Below, piece by piece: positions 9,599-18,000 of a stretch of DNA of 53,318 bases. Where the stretch lies: contig JAFUVM010000043.1 of the NCBI GenBank assembly GCA_017483665.1, positions 1-53,318 of the forward strand, in the 5' to 3' direction. The notes below the pieces were generated by a model. The model did not search any database. It saw nothing but the letters and a program-made list of their open reading frames with translations, and was not told where the DNA came from. Positions within the stretch are counted from its first letter, which is position 1, and each line of letters opens with the position of its first letter. The stretch comes from Bacteroidaceae bacterium (GTDB lineage Bacteria > Bacteroidota > Bacteroidia > Bacteroidales > Bacteroidaceae). The translations under genes were made by a program, and so were the position numbers.

Positions 9599-11893
9599 TC
9601 AGGAGGGGTAGATGAGCTTCAGGTCGAGTTGCTTGCGGTAGAGGTCGGCGTGTGCCACCTGCACCTTGACGCTGTCGCCCAGGTTGTAGCAGTGGTGGTA
9701 GCGGCGGCCTTTCAGGCAATAGTTCTTCTCGTCGAAGTCGTAGTAGTCGCCCTCCAGGTCGCGCAGGGGAATCATGCCTTCGCACTTGTTCTCGTCTATC
9801 TCGACGTACAGACCGAACTCCGTGACGCCGGAGATGGTGCCCTGGAAGGTCTCGCCCAGGTGGTCGCTCATGTATTCCACCTGCTTGTACTTGATGCTGG
9901 CGCGTTCGGCCTGTGCTGCGGTCTGCTCCATGTCGCTGCAGTGTTCGCAGTATTCCTCGTACTTGAGCTGGCTGACGTTGCGTCCGCTCTCGGCGTAGCG
10001 GGTGAGCAGACGGTGCACCATGAGGTCGGGGTAGCGGCGGATGGGGGAGGTGAAGTGTGTGTAGTAGTCGAAGGCGAGGCCGTAGTGACCGATGTTGTAC
10101 ACGCTGTACTTGGCCTTCATCATGGCGCGGAGGGTAATCATCTCGATGACGTTCTGCTCGCGCTTGCCTTTGACGTCGGCGAGGAGGCGGTTGATGTTCC
10201 GGCTGATGTCCTGCCGCGAGCCGGTGGTCCGCAACTTGTGTCCGAACTTTGTCACGAAGTTAGCGAGGTTCATGAGCTTCTCCGGGTCGGGATTCTCGTG
10301 GATGCGATAGGGCAGGGTCTTCGCCTTCTGGCCTTTGGGGACTTTGCCTATGCTCTCGGCAACCGTGCGGTTGGCAAGGAGCATGAACTCCTCGATGAGC
10401 TTGTTGGCGTCCTGTGCCACCTTGAAGTACACGCCCGTGGGGTGTCCGTCATCGTCGATGTTGAAGCGCACCTCGCAGCGGTCGAAGTCTACGGCCCCGG
10501 CAGCAAAGCGCCTCTGGCGCAGTTGCTTGGCCATGTTGTTCAGGACATGAAGAGCGGACTCAAGAGCCCCCTCCCCGCTCCCCCTTTGGGGGAGTGCCTC
10601 ATTCTCGCTGCCCTTTCCCTGAGAGCAAATGTCTGTAACAGGTGAGTCTTCTGCGGCTCTGTGGCACTCCCCCAAAGGGGGAGCGGGGAGGGGGCTGTTG
10701 GTTTGTTCCAATATCTCCTGTGCCTCTTCGTACGCGAGGCGGCGGTTGCTGCGGATGACGGTGTGGGCAATCTTCCAGTACTTCACCTCGGCCTTCTCGT
10801 TCATGTGGAAGATGACGGAGTAGGTCAGCTTGTCCTCGTCGGGACGGAGCGAGCAGATGTAGTTGCAGAGGCGCTCGGGGAGCATGGGCACGGTGCGGTC
10901 TACGAGGTAGACGCTCGTGGCGCGTTTGTAGGCTTCCTTGTCGATGATGGAGCCTTCCTTGACGTAGTGGCTGACATCGGCAATGTGGACGCCCACCTCA
11001 TACAATTTGCTATTTGAAGATTTACTATTTGAAGATTTGATTTCCCGAATGCTGAGGGCGTCGTCGAAGTCCTTCGCGTCGGCTGGGTCGATGGTGAAGG
11101 TGAGCACGTCGCGCATGTCGATGCGGCGGCTGACCTCCTCGTCGGTGATGCCCGGCACGAGCTTGTCGGCAGCCTTCTCCACTTGCGAGGGATAGGTGTA
11201 GGGCAGTCCGTACTCAGCCAGGATGGCGTGCATCTCGGCATTGTTCTCCCCCGTCTTGCCCAGGATGTCCACCACTTTGCCTATCGGGTTCTTGACTCTG
11301 TCGGGCCACTCCACGATGCGCACCACGGCCTTGTCGCCCGTCTTGCCCTTCTTCAGGTACTCCTTCGGGATGAAGATGTCGTTGGCCAGGGTGCGGTCCT
11401 CTGTCAGGAGGTAGGCATAGCCCTTCTGCACCTGCAGGGTTCCCACGAAGGTCTTGTCGCTGCGCTTCAGTATCTCGGTGACGGCGGCCTCGCGGACATG
11501 GTGCTTGCGGCGGGCCAGGAGCGTGACTTGCACGGTGTCGCCGTCCATGGCGTGCAGGCTGTTGCGTTCGGCCACCAGGATGGGTTCGCCGCCGTCCTCG
11601 GGCTCGAAGGTGTTCTTGCCGTTAGCCTTGCGGCGGAACGTGCCGGTCATCACCTGCACGGGCATGTTCAGGGTGTAGTAGCCGCGCGGCTGTTCCTTGA
11701 TGAAGTCGTCCATGAGAAGGCTTTCGAGCACGTCGACGAGGAGCATCTTGGCTCCGCTTGTCCGCAGATGAAGCTGTTTGCAGATGTTTTTCAGCGGGAA
11801 CGTCACGGCCGGATTCTCCTGGAAGAAGTCGATGACAGAGCGTTCCAAATCAATCTTTCGCAGCCCGATGCTGCCTGTTTTCTTCTTTCCCAT
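9599..11893 (-). CDS. rnr: ribonuclease R with in-frame palindromic insertion
   Basis: RNase R is a processive 3'-5' exoribonuclease that degrades structured RNA. The start at MGKKKTGSIGL is preferred over an upstream frame because a -7 box (11912-11919) lies just upstream. Order of domains: N-terminal helix-turn-helix-like region, cold-shock OB domains ('GTFRRKANGKNTF', 'VGTLQVQKGYAYLL'), the RNB catalytic domain with the metal-binding stretch DPADAKDFDDALS, and a C-terminal S1 domain ('GTISGVTEFGLYVEID'). Two oddities are visible. A stretch KSSNSKSSNSK after the catalytic aspartates is encoded by a short tandem repeat. About 44 residues between 'EEAQEILEQ' and 'ALHVLNNMAKQLR' are encoded by a 132-bp paired palindrome, at a point where other RNase R proteins have only a short loop. 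The frame stays open, so the enzyme may be functional. Confidence 0.93.
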   Translation of the reverse strand: MGKKKTGSIGLRKIDLERSVIDFFQENPAVTFPLKNICKQLHLRTSGAKMLLVDVLESLLMDDFIKEQPRGYYTLNMPVQVMTGTFRRKANGKNTFEPEDGGEPILVAERNSLHAMDGDTVQVTLLARRKHHVREAAVTEILKRSDKTFVGTLQVQKGYAYLLTEDRTLANDIFIPKEYLKKGKTGDKAVVRIVEWPDRVKNPIGKVVDILGKTGENNAEMHAILAEYGLPYTYPSQVEKAADKLVPGITDEEVSRRIDMRDVLTFTIDPADAKDFDDALSIREIKSSNSKSSNSKLYEVGVHIADVSHYVKEGSIIDKEAYKRATSVYLVDRTVPMLPERLCNYICSLRPDEDKLTYSVIFHMNEKAEVKYWKIAHTVIRSNRRLAYEEAQEILEQTNSPLPAPPLGECHRAAEDSPVTDICSQGKGSENEALPQRGSGEGALESALHVLNNMAKQLRQRRFAAGAVDFDRCEVRFNIDDDGHPTGVYFKVAQDANKLIEEFMLLANRTVAESIGKVPKGQKAKTLPYRIHENPDPEKLMNLANFVTKFGHKLRTTGSRQDISRNINRLLADVKGKREQNVIEMITLRAMMKAKYSVYNIGHYGLAFDYYTHFTSPIRRYPDLMVHRLLTRYAESGRNVSQLKYEEYCEHCSDMEQTAAQAERASIKYKQVEYMSDHLGETFQGTISGVTEFGLYVEIDENKCEGMIPLRDLEGDYYDFDEKNYCLKGRRYHHCYNLGDSVKVQVAHADLYRKQLDLKLIYPS
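10565..10696. repeat. 132-bp paired palindromic element inside rnr
   Basis: Two perfect 34-bp inverted arms (10565-10598 and 10663-10696) flank a 64-bp core. Each arm contains its own small palindrome, CTCCCCC-TTT-GGGGGAG. The total length of 132 bases is exactly 44 codons, so the rnr frame is kept. This paired layout resembles a BIME (two REP units in opposite orientation). The translated arms read SPLPAPPLGE and ALPQRGSGEGAL. Related half-elements occur elsewhere in the window. Confidence 0.85.
11002..11041. repeat. short tandem repeat inside rnr
   Basis: Tandem units of the type CTATTTGAAGATTTA encode the in-frame peptide KSSNSKSSNSK in RNase R, next to the catalytic segment. The units look like the AT-rich satellites seen in intergenic gaps of this window rather than like rnr coding sequence. 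Confidence 0.6.
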
Positions 11894-11911
11894 AATACAA
11901 AATGTTTTCTG

Positions 11912-11919
11912 CAAAGTTA
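11912..11919 (-). promoter_or_regulatory. -7 box upstream of rnr
   Basis: The minus strand reads TAACTTTG, matching TAnnTTTG, about 19 bases before the chosen rnr start codon at 11893. I do not see a clear TTG at the expected -33 spacing, so this rests on the -7 match alone. Confidence 0.45.
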
Positions 11920-12048
11920 CGAAGAAAATGTGACATGCGAGCCGTTCCTGCCGAGATATTTGCAAAATTTTTTGTTTCGCGGGCCGATTCCGTGCGTCCC
12001 GTCAGGTTGTTCCGCCTGCCGCTTCGCCCCGAGGCGCCTGGTGTCTTC

Positions 12049-12116
12049 GTTGAATTGTCATGAATGTTCAATTGAACTGTCATGATGATTCAATTGAACA
12101 TTCATGATGATTCAAC
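12049..12116. repeat. TTCAATTGAA/TCATGA alternating palindrome array, copy 1
   Basis: Alternating short palindromes TTCAATTGAA and TCATGA are joined by 3-base spacers; the array begins GTTGAAT and ends ATTCAAC. The first 28 bases are identical to a second array at 47040-47108. Both arrays lie 5' of minus-strand genes (rnr and pepP). Confidence 0.7.
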
Positions 12117-12198
12117 GGAAGCCCCGTGCCGTGTGCCGCGATTCGCCCCGAGGGGTCGGAAAGGAGACCGAGGGCTGCCGGTCTGCCCCAAGCGGCCT

Positions 12199-12225
12199 TA
12201 TATATAATATAATAATGTATATTAA
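12199..12225. repeat. AT-rich TATAATAATGTATA motif, copy 1
   Basis: The core TATAATAATGTATA recurs at 20671-20697 (as TATAATAATGTATA) and 24023-24044 (same core). All three are intergenic and upstream of plus-strand genes. It may be a regulatory or DNA-bending site; no function can be assigned. Confidence 0.4.
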
Positions 12226-12279
12226 CCCTCGAACCATGAAAATATGAATTGTGAATTATGAATTATGAATTAAATTTCG

Positions 12280-12287
12280 TACCTTTG
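12280..12287 (+). promoter_or_regulatory. -7 box upstream of fabG
   Basis: TACCTTTG matches the TAnnTTTG consensus, 38 bases before the fabG start codon. No clear -33 TTG lies at 19-21 bases upstream; that area is occupied by a GAATTAT satellite. Confidence 0.45.
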
Positions 12288-12324
12288 CACCCGCAAACAC
12301 AAAAGAGTGTAAACAAACAACGTC

Positions 12325-13056
12325 ATGAAATATGCTTTAGTCACAGGCGGCTCGCGCGGACTCGGACGCGCCATCTGCCTCAAACTGGCCGCCCAAGGGC
12401 TGCCCGTCATCATCAATTACCAGAGCAATCAGGCTGCTGCCCAGGCCGTCAAGGCCGAGATAGAGGCCGCAGGAGGAACGGCTGAACTGCTGCCCTTCAA
12501 CGTGGGGCAGGAGCAGGAAGTGGACCGCGCCTTCGAGACATGGACGGAAGCCCACCCCGACGACTACATCGCCTACCTGGTGAACAACGCCGGCATCCGC
12601 AGGGACGGCATGATGTTCATGATGCCGACCGAAGACTGGCGCGACGTGCTCCAGACGTCGCTCGACGGCTTCTACTACGTCACGCGACGTTGTCTGCCAG
12701 CCATGCTCCGCAAGAAGCACGGCGGACGCATCGTGAACATGGCTTCGCTCTCAGGCCTCAAAGGACTGCCCGGACAGACGAACTACAGCGCCACCAAGGC
12801 CGGACTCATCGGAGCCACCAAAGCCCTCGCTCTCGAGACGGCAGCCCGAGGCGTGACCGTCAACGCCGTAGCACCCGGATTCATCGACACAGACATGACG
12901 AAGGACCTGCCCGTCGACGAGCTCAAGCAGCAGATTCCTGCCGGACGCTTCGGCCGCCCCGAAGAGGTCGCCGAGCTGGTCAGCTTCCTCCTCTCCGACG
13001 CAGCAGCCTACATCACAGGCGAAGTCATATCCATCAACGGAGGACTCTATACTTAG
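12325..13056 (+). CDS. fabG: 3-oxoacyl-ACP reductase, FabG-type SDR
   Basis: An NADPH-dependent short-chain dehydrogenase/reductase that reduces 3-oxoacyl-ACP to 3-hydroxyacyl-ACP. It has 243 residues, the usual FabG length. Visible motifs: the Rossmann glycine-rich TGGSRGLG at 7-14, VNNAGIRRDG in the middle, an active-site serine in NMASLSG, the YSATKAG Tyr/Lys pair, and the C-terminal 'DAAAYITGEVISINGG' typical of FabG. It is the first gene of a plus-strand set with two dehydratase-like genes and a thioesterase. This set resembles part of the flexirubin/aryl-polyene pathway rather than housekeeping fatty-acid synthesis, because no ketosynthase or carrier protein gene lies beside it. It is preceded by a -7 box at 12280-12287. 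Confidence 0.92.
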   Translation: MKYALVTGGSRGLGRAICLKLAAQGLPVIINYQSNQAAAQAVKAEIEAAGGTAELLPFNVGQEQEVDRAFETWTEAHPDDYIAYLVNNAGIRRDGMMFMMPTEDWRDVLQTSLDGFYYVTRRCLPAMLRKKHGGRIVNMASLSGLKGLPGQTNYSATKAGLIGATKALALETAARGVTVNAVAPGFIDTDMTKDLPVDELKQQIPAGRFGRPEEVAELVSFLLSDAAAYITGEVISINGGLYT

Positions 13057-13435
13057 TTCATAGTTATGAGTCCATAGTCCATAGTCCATAGTTATGAGTC
13101 CATAGTCCATAGTTATGAGTCCATAGTCCATAGTTATGAGTTCATAGTTCATAGTTATGAGTTCATAGTCCATAGTTATGAGTTCATAGTTCATAGTTGA
13201 TTCCTCTGCAGGAAATAAGCAATGAAACTGTGAACGATGGACTGAACAACTATGAACTATGAACTATGGACTATGAACTATGGACTATGAACTATGGACT
13301 ATGAACTATGGACTATGGACTATGAACCGAACAACTATGGACTATGAACTGAACAACTATGGACTATGGACTATGACTATGGACTATGGACTATGAACTG
13401 AACAACTATGGACTATGGACTATGAACTATGGACT
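13057..13435. repeat. long inverted satellite between fabG and the hotdog gene
   Basis: The left part (about 13057-13198) is built of CATAGTCCATAGTTATGAGT units. The right part (about 13243-13435) is built of their reverse complement, CTATGGACTATGAACTATGG. About 45 unique bases with a small CCTCTGCAGG palindrome lie between. Transcribed as RNA, the arms could fold into a long imperfect hairpin. It lies inside the presumed operon, and the last unit runs into the start codon of the next gene. Confidence 0.85.
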
Positions 13436-13870
13436 ATGAATTACACAGACATCAACATACTTGAGCTTCTGCCGCAGCGCCCGCCGTTCGTCATGGTGGA
13501 CCACCTGACGGACTACGACGAGACGCAGAGCTCGTGCAACCTTACCATACGTCCCGACAACGTCTTCTGCGAGGACGGCGAGCTGGCCTCGGCAGGTCTC
13601 ATCGAACACATCGCACAGACCTGCGCCGCACGGCTCGGCTACTATAATAAATATGTACTGAAAGGGAGCGTCCGCCTCGGCTTCATCGGTGAGGTGAAGG
13701 ACCTCGTAATCGTCCGCCTGCCGCGCCAAGGCGAAACAATCGAAACGACCGTCACCGTCATGCAGGAGATATACGACGTCACCCTCGTCAGCGCCGAAGT
13801 ACGCGTCGGCACGGAAGTCATCGCCACCACACGCCTCAAGATAGCACAAGGCGAACAGAGCTCGGAATAA
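13436..13870 (+). CDS. hotdog-fold 3-hydroxyacyl-ACP dehydratase-like protein (ApeP/FabZ-like)
   Basis: This encodes 144 residues from MNYTDINILELLPQRPPF; earlier in-frame ATGs (13415, for example) lie in the satellite and are probably not used. The opening LLPQRPPFVMVDHL matches the N-terminal strand of FabZ-like and ApeP-type dehydratases ('LPHRxPxLLxDxV'). 'GLIEHIAQTCAARLGYY' follows the pattern of the hotdog central helix. The protein probably dehydrates 3-hydroxyacyl-ACP intermediates in a polyene-type pathway together with its FabG neighbour. The family was assigned by motif reading only; a non-catalytic hotdog role is possible because I cannot identify the catalytic His/Asp pair with certainty. 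Confidence 0.75.
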   Translation: MNYTDINILELLPQRPPFVMVDHLTDYDETQSSCNLTIRPDNVFCEDGELASAGLIEHIAQTCAARLGYYNKYVLKGSVRLGFIGEVKDLVIVRLPRQGETIETTVTVMQEIYDVTLVSAEVRVGTEVIATTRLKIAQGEQSSE

Positions 13871-13889
13871 GACAACACGATATAATGAT

Positions 13890-13981
13890 ATTTAACCACG
13901 GATTTCACGAATTACACGAATTGCCTGCGGCCTTGCAGGAAAGCGGTTGTCAGTTCGTGCAATTCGTGTAATTCGTGGTCG
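13890..13981. repeat. ACGAATTACACGAATT hairpin repeat
   Basis: The left arm (CCACGGATTTCACGAATTACACG...) and right arm (...CGTGTAATTCGTGG) form a long imperfect stem of about 27 bp between the hotdog and thioesterase genes. The same unit family builds the tandem repeats at 30000-30266. CGAATTACACGAATT repeats of this kind are common in Bacteroidetes genomes. Confidence 0.7.
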
Positions 13982-14006
13982 TAAAGAAATAAAACAGTAT
14001 AATAAT

Positions 14007-14435
14007 ATGGCGGAAAAAGTGTTGAGCTTCTCGCGGGAATTCGAAGTACGCTTCAGCGAAGTGGACTACATGGGCGTCGTATGGCACGGTTCGTACCCGC
14101 TATACCTGGAGGACGCACGCGAAGGCTGGGGCCACAAGTACGGCCTCTGCTACGACGACTACCTCTCGAACCACGTCTATGCCCCCATCGTCGACATGGA
14201 CATCCGCTACCATCGGCCCATCTTCTACGCCACACGCCCGCGCATCGACATCACCTATCGCTACACACCTGCAGCCAAAGTCATCTTCGACTACGAGATA
14301 CGCGACACGAAGGACGGCGCCCTCCTCACCTCCGCCCGCACCGTGCAAGCCTTCACCGACCGCCAGTATCAGCTCATCCTCGAGAACCCCGACTTCTACC
14401 TCCGCTGGAAAGAACGCTGGAAACTTCATGGATGA
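14007..14435 (+). CDS. 4HBT-family acyl-CoA/acyl-ACP thioesterase
   Basis: This encodes 142 residues starting at MAEKVLSFSREFEVRFSEVDYMG; the longer frame from 13947 runs into the upstream repeat. The opening 'FEVRFSEVDYMGVVWHGSYPLYLEDARE' pattern is the hallmark of YbgC/FadM-type 4-hydroxybenzoyl-CoA thioesterases. The catalytic aspartate in SEVDYMG and the 'HGSYPLYLEDAR' helix are both present. It is expected to hydrolyse acyl thioesters in the cytosol. Its place between two dehydratase-like genes suggests release of a product from an acyl carrier, as in aryl-polyene clusters that contain a thioesterase. Confidence 0.85.
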   Translation: MAEKVLSFSREFEVRFSEVDYMGVVWHGSYPLYLEDAREGWGHKYGLCYDDYLSNHVYAPIVDMDIRYHRPIFYATRPRIDITYRYTPAAKVIFDYEIRDTKDGALLTSARTVQAFTDRQYQLILENPDFYLRWKERWKLHG

Positions 14436-14492
14436 AAAGTTGAAAAGGTGACATCATTCTTCATTTTTCATTTTTCATTCTTCATTCTTCAT

Positions 14493-14855
14493 ATGATCCT
14501 ACAAGACAACCTCTTTACCATCCTGTCGCACGAGGCAGGACAGCCCGCCTTCCAAGTGCAGCTCCACCGGGATTGGCCCATCTACAAGGCACACTTCCCC
14601 GGACATCCCATCACCCCCGGCGTCTGCATCGTGCAGATGGTGCAGGAACTCCTGCAAGTCCACCTCGGCCGCAAAGTCAGCCTCCTCGGAGCAAAGAACG
14701 TCAAGTACACATCCATCGTCTCCCCCGAGGAAGTCACCGACCTCACCGTCACCTTCCCCAAGATAGACCCCCAACCCGACGCCAGCCTCAAGGTGCAGGC
14801 ACAAGTCTCGGCCGGCGACAAGCTCTGCACCAAGCTCTCTGCCACCTTCCGGTAA
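14493..14855 (+). CDS. FabZ-like hotdog protein with Glu-to-Gln change at the catalytic position
   Basis: This encodes 120 residues starting at MILQDNLFTILSHE; the frame upstream of 14493 is a TTCATTTT satellite translated as Phe/His-rich sequence and is unlikely to be coding. The central KAHFPGHPITPGVCIVQMVQ segment matches the FabZ/ApeI signature HFPGxPxxPGVxxxE. The catalytic histidine (HFPG) is kept, but the glutamate normally found in that helix appears to be replaced by glutamine. The protein could be a divergent dehydratase or a non-catalytic partner of the 13436 hotdog protein. It is the last gene of the set and is followed by a strong terminator hairpin. Confidence 0.78.
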   Translation: MILQDNLFTILSHEAGQPAFQVQLHRDWPIYKAHFPGHPITPGVCIVQMVQELLQVHLGRKVSLLGAKNVKYTSIVSPEEVTDLTVTFPKIDPQPDASLKVQAQVSAGDKLCTKLSATFR

Positions 14856-15002
14856 GGGCATCGTCCTCTCACATTGTCTTTCACATCTGCCATATCATCT
14901 GCCATGCCGTAACCGATTTGTTTGCAGCTGACTACATGTCCCCTGGCAGTTTTGCAGATTATTTTGCAAAAACTATATGATGTTCTTGGGTAAAAGGACA
15001 AG

Positions 15003-15050
15003 AAACCAAACAGCCCCCTGCAGTGAATACCGCAGGGGGCTGTTTGGTTT
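15003..15050. terminator. bidirectional terminator, perfect 19-bp stem
   Basis: A perfect inverted repeat (15003-15021 and 15032-15050, loop of 10 bases) is GC-rich in the middle (CAGCCCCCTGC) with A-rich left and T-rich right ends. It lies between the convergent hotdog operon (+) and the dockerin protein gene (-), so it can end both transcripts. Confidence 0.85.
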
Positions 15051-15089
15051 CCCTTCCCGTCCGAGGGGGAGGGTAGGGAAGAGGGGCTT

Positions 15090-18000
15090 TTACTGTTCCG
15101 CCATGATGTTCAGGACGGTTACGAAGTCGGCGATGTCAACCTTGCCGTCGGCATTGAGGTCGGCTGCGGGGTCGTCGGTGCCGTCTGCCATCACGTTCAG
15201 GATGCTGACTGCATCGGCAATGTCAACCTTGCCGTCGCCGTTCAGGTCGCCCTTGACGCTGGGCTTGCCTGCTGTGAAGACGAGGTCGAAGCTGTCTACG
15301 CTGGCGTCCTTCAGGATGTTCTCGCCGTAAACGATGTAGCCGGTGTTGGCGCTGATGTCGCGCGTGCAGTCGGTGTTCTCCTTGCCTTCGGCCAGAACGA
15401 GCGTGTTGCCTGCCTGTCCGAACTTGCCGCCGCCTACGACAACAGTACCTTCGTCAACCCACTGGTAAGCATAGGTGCCGTGTACGCCGCCTGCGGTGAG
15501 GGGATCGGGAGCGAAGCTTGAGCCGGTGGGAGTGATGGTAATCTGCTCGGGCTCTTCGTCTTCTGCCTCTGCGTCGAAGCTCTCAATGTCGCCCACTACG
15601 AGGAGGACGGGCTGGCCGGGTTCTGCCTTCTCTATCTTGTTGAAGGTGTAGTGTGCCTCTTCGCCGTCGCTGATGGCACCCTGGTATGCATAGAGTTCAG
15701 CATCTTCTACGGAGAAGGCTGTGGGGTAGCACATGAATATCATGCTGTTGGGCTTGACGTTCATGTTGACGCCTTCGGCCACGTCTTCGCCTTCGTCGAA
15801 GTCACTCTCGTCGATGGGCTCGATGTAGAGTGCGCTGTTGGAGCTGACTGCATCGTTGTTCCATGTGACGAGGCTGTGGCCTGCGTTCTGAGCGTGGAGG
15901 TAGACGGGAGCGTCGGCATAGTAGCGCTGTCCCTTGAGGTCGCGTGCTTCGATGATGACCTTGCCGTAGCCGACAGCCTTCACGTTGAAAAGGGCGGGCG
16001 TGAGGCCGAGGGTCAGGTTCGTGCTGCGTGCTGCGCCGCTGAGGTAGAGGCCGCTCTTGTGCTGGATGACGTATGCGCTGTCGCCCTGTGCCACGAAGCG
16101 GAAGGCAATCTGGTCCATTTCGTTGATGATGTCCTCGCCTATGAAGCGTACGGCCTGGCCGATGGATACTTCCTCGAGAGACTCAAAGCCAACGAGGGCA
16201 TTGTCTTCCACGTTTGCAGGAGCTGCGTAGTTGTCATAGAGGTCGCCCAGGGTGGCGTTGACGGCGGGCGACTTGCTCCACTGGTGCAGGTCGAAGTTCT
16301 CCTCCGTGTCGTACTTGATGGCGTACCACTTGCCTTCCTCTACGGGGTTGGCGGAAGCGAAGATGTCTTGTGCGCCGTTCTTGATGTCCTCGGTGTAGGC
16401 GTCAAGCGTGGACTGAACGTAGGCACCGCTCTTGAGGTATGCGGTGGCAACGGCTACTATGTTTGCCAGGCTGCTGACGTCGCTGTCCTCGCTCCAGAAG
16501 CCGGGAGCATCGCCAATGGCAACGAGGCCGACGACGTCCTTATTGGCTTCGATGGCTGCTGCCAGTTCGCTCGGGTCGCAAAGGACGGCCTTGAATGCAT
16601 CGAGGGCTTCCTTCAGGGCATCGTAGTCTTCCATTCCTACTTCGTCCAGGTCGACAGCCTTAGCCTTGTCGAGTGCCTCGCTGATGGCTGTTGCAGCGTC
16701 GCCCATCTGGCTCCACTGAGTGTTGCCGTCGATGGTGAGGTTGTAGAGCTGGAACGTTGCGAAGTGAGCGTAGCCGCGGTTGTTTGTGGTGGCGTCGATG
16801 TAGAAGCGGAGGTACTGGTAGCCTTCGGCCAGCTCGAGTGTGTTGGAGTAGACGGTCAGGCCCTGCGATGCGTTCTTGGAGAGGTCGTACGAGCCGAGGT
16901 TTGTCCAACCGTCTTCTGTCTGGCTGGCAACAGCGTTTTCGTCGTTGGTGCCAAAGACGCCGAGGCTGGTGATGTGGTCGTTGGCTGCACCGCCGCGACG
17001 GCGCATGAAGCACTGGATGTTGCCCTCGATGGGCTCTGCGAAGGCAACCTGGAAATAGTGTGTGTGGTTGGCGACGTTGCCGCCCTGCCATGTGCTGTGC
17101 CAGTATGTGCTAGCGTCGTCGCTGAGGACATTGTCGAAGCTGCCTTCAGTCGGGTCGTTGAACGGGCTGCTGAACTGGCTGGTGGAGGTGATGAGGCCAG
17201 CGCTGCGCGTGGTGACGTACTGGTTGTCCTGTGCCTGAGCAATGGCGTTCTCTGTCTCGGAGATAAGGTCTTGGAACATCGAAACCATCAGTTCGTGGTT
17301 CTTGATGGGAGCATAGGCATCGACGAGAGCCTGTACTTCTTCGTCGCTGACGGGTTCCAGTATCCACTGGCTGGCGCCTGCGCTGGCTTCCCATCCTACG
17401 ATGTTGCTGGCCTTGCCTGTGCCGCCGCCGTGTCCGTTGCAGTGGAGGTAGGCGCGGACGCCGCCCTCGCTGGGCTTCATGGCAACGACGATCTTGCCGT
17501 CCTCGGTGCGTGTGATGTACTCAAAGAGCAGTTCCGTCTGGCTGTCAGCCGTCAGGGTCGCCTGTGTGCTCTGTGAGCAGGTGGCGATGATGCCGTCGGT
17601 GGCGATGTTCATCATCTTGACGAGGCCGGTCTCAGCATTGTTGGTCAGCTGCCAGAGGTAGCGGCAGTCTGTGCTGTCGATGTTGGCCCACATGGCTTTG
17701 CCCTCGAGGGTGGCGTACATGGCCTTTGTGGGGTTGGTGGTGATTTCCTCGAAGATTTCCTCGTCGTTCTCGTCGTACTGGCCTGTGCCGACGCGTTCGG
17801 TGTTGGTCCATACCAAGGCGCTGACGACGCGGTAGTTGCCGTCGGCGATGGTGAGCTTCACGACGGATGCCATGATGGCGGCGTAGCCGTCCTCGATGTT
17901 CTTGATGATGGCATCGACCTCATCGACGGTGATGTCGGTTATCTCGCCCGAGAGAATCTCGTAGGCCTTCTGCAGGTTCTCGACGAAGAGGTTGTAGACT

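Larger units (their letters stand above)
11894..12324. other. divergent intergenic region between rnr and fabG
   Basis: This gap of about 430 bases holds, in order, the rnr -7 box, a tandem palindromic repeat (12049-12116), an AT-rich TATAATAATGTATA motif (12199-12225), a small GAATTAT satellite (12245-12273) and the fabG -7 box (12280-12287). No gene is supported. Confidence 0.6.

Noticed and set aside
13057..13435. Satellite considered as coding (frames beginning MNYELITMDYEL)
   Set aside because: The open frames follow from the repeat period, in both strands, and have no protein-like variation.
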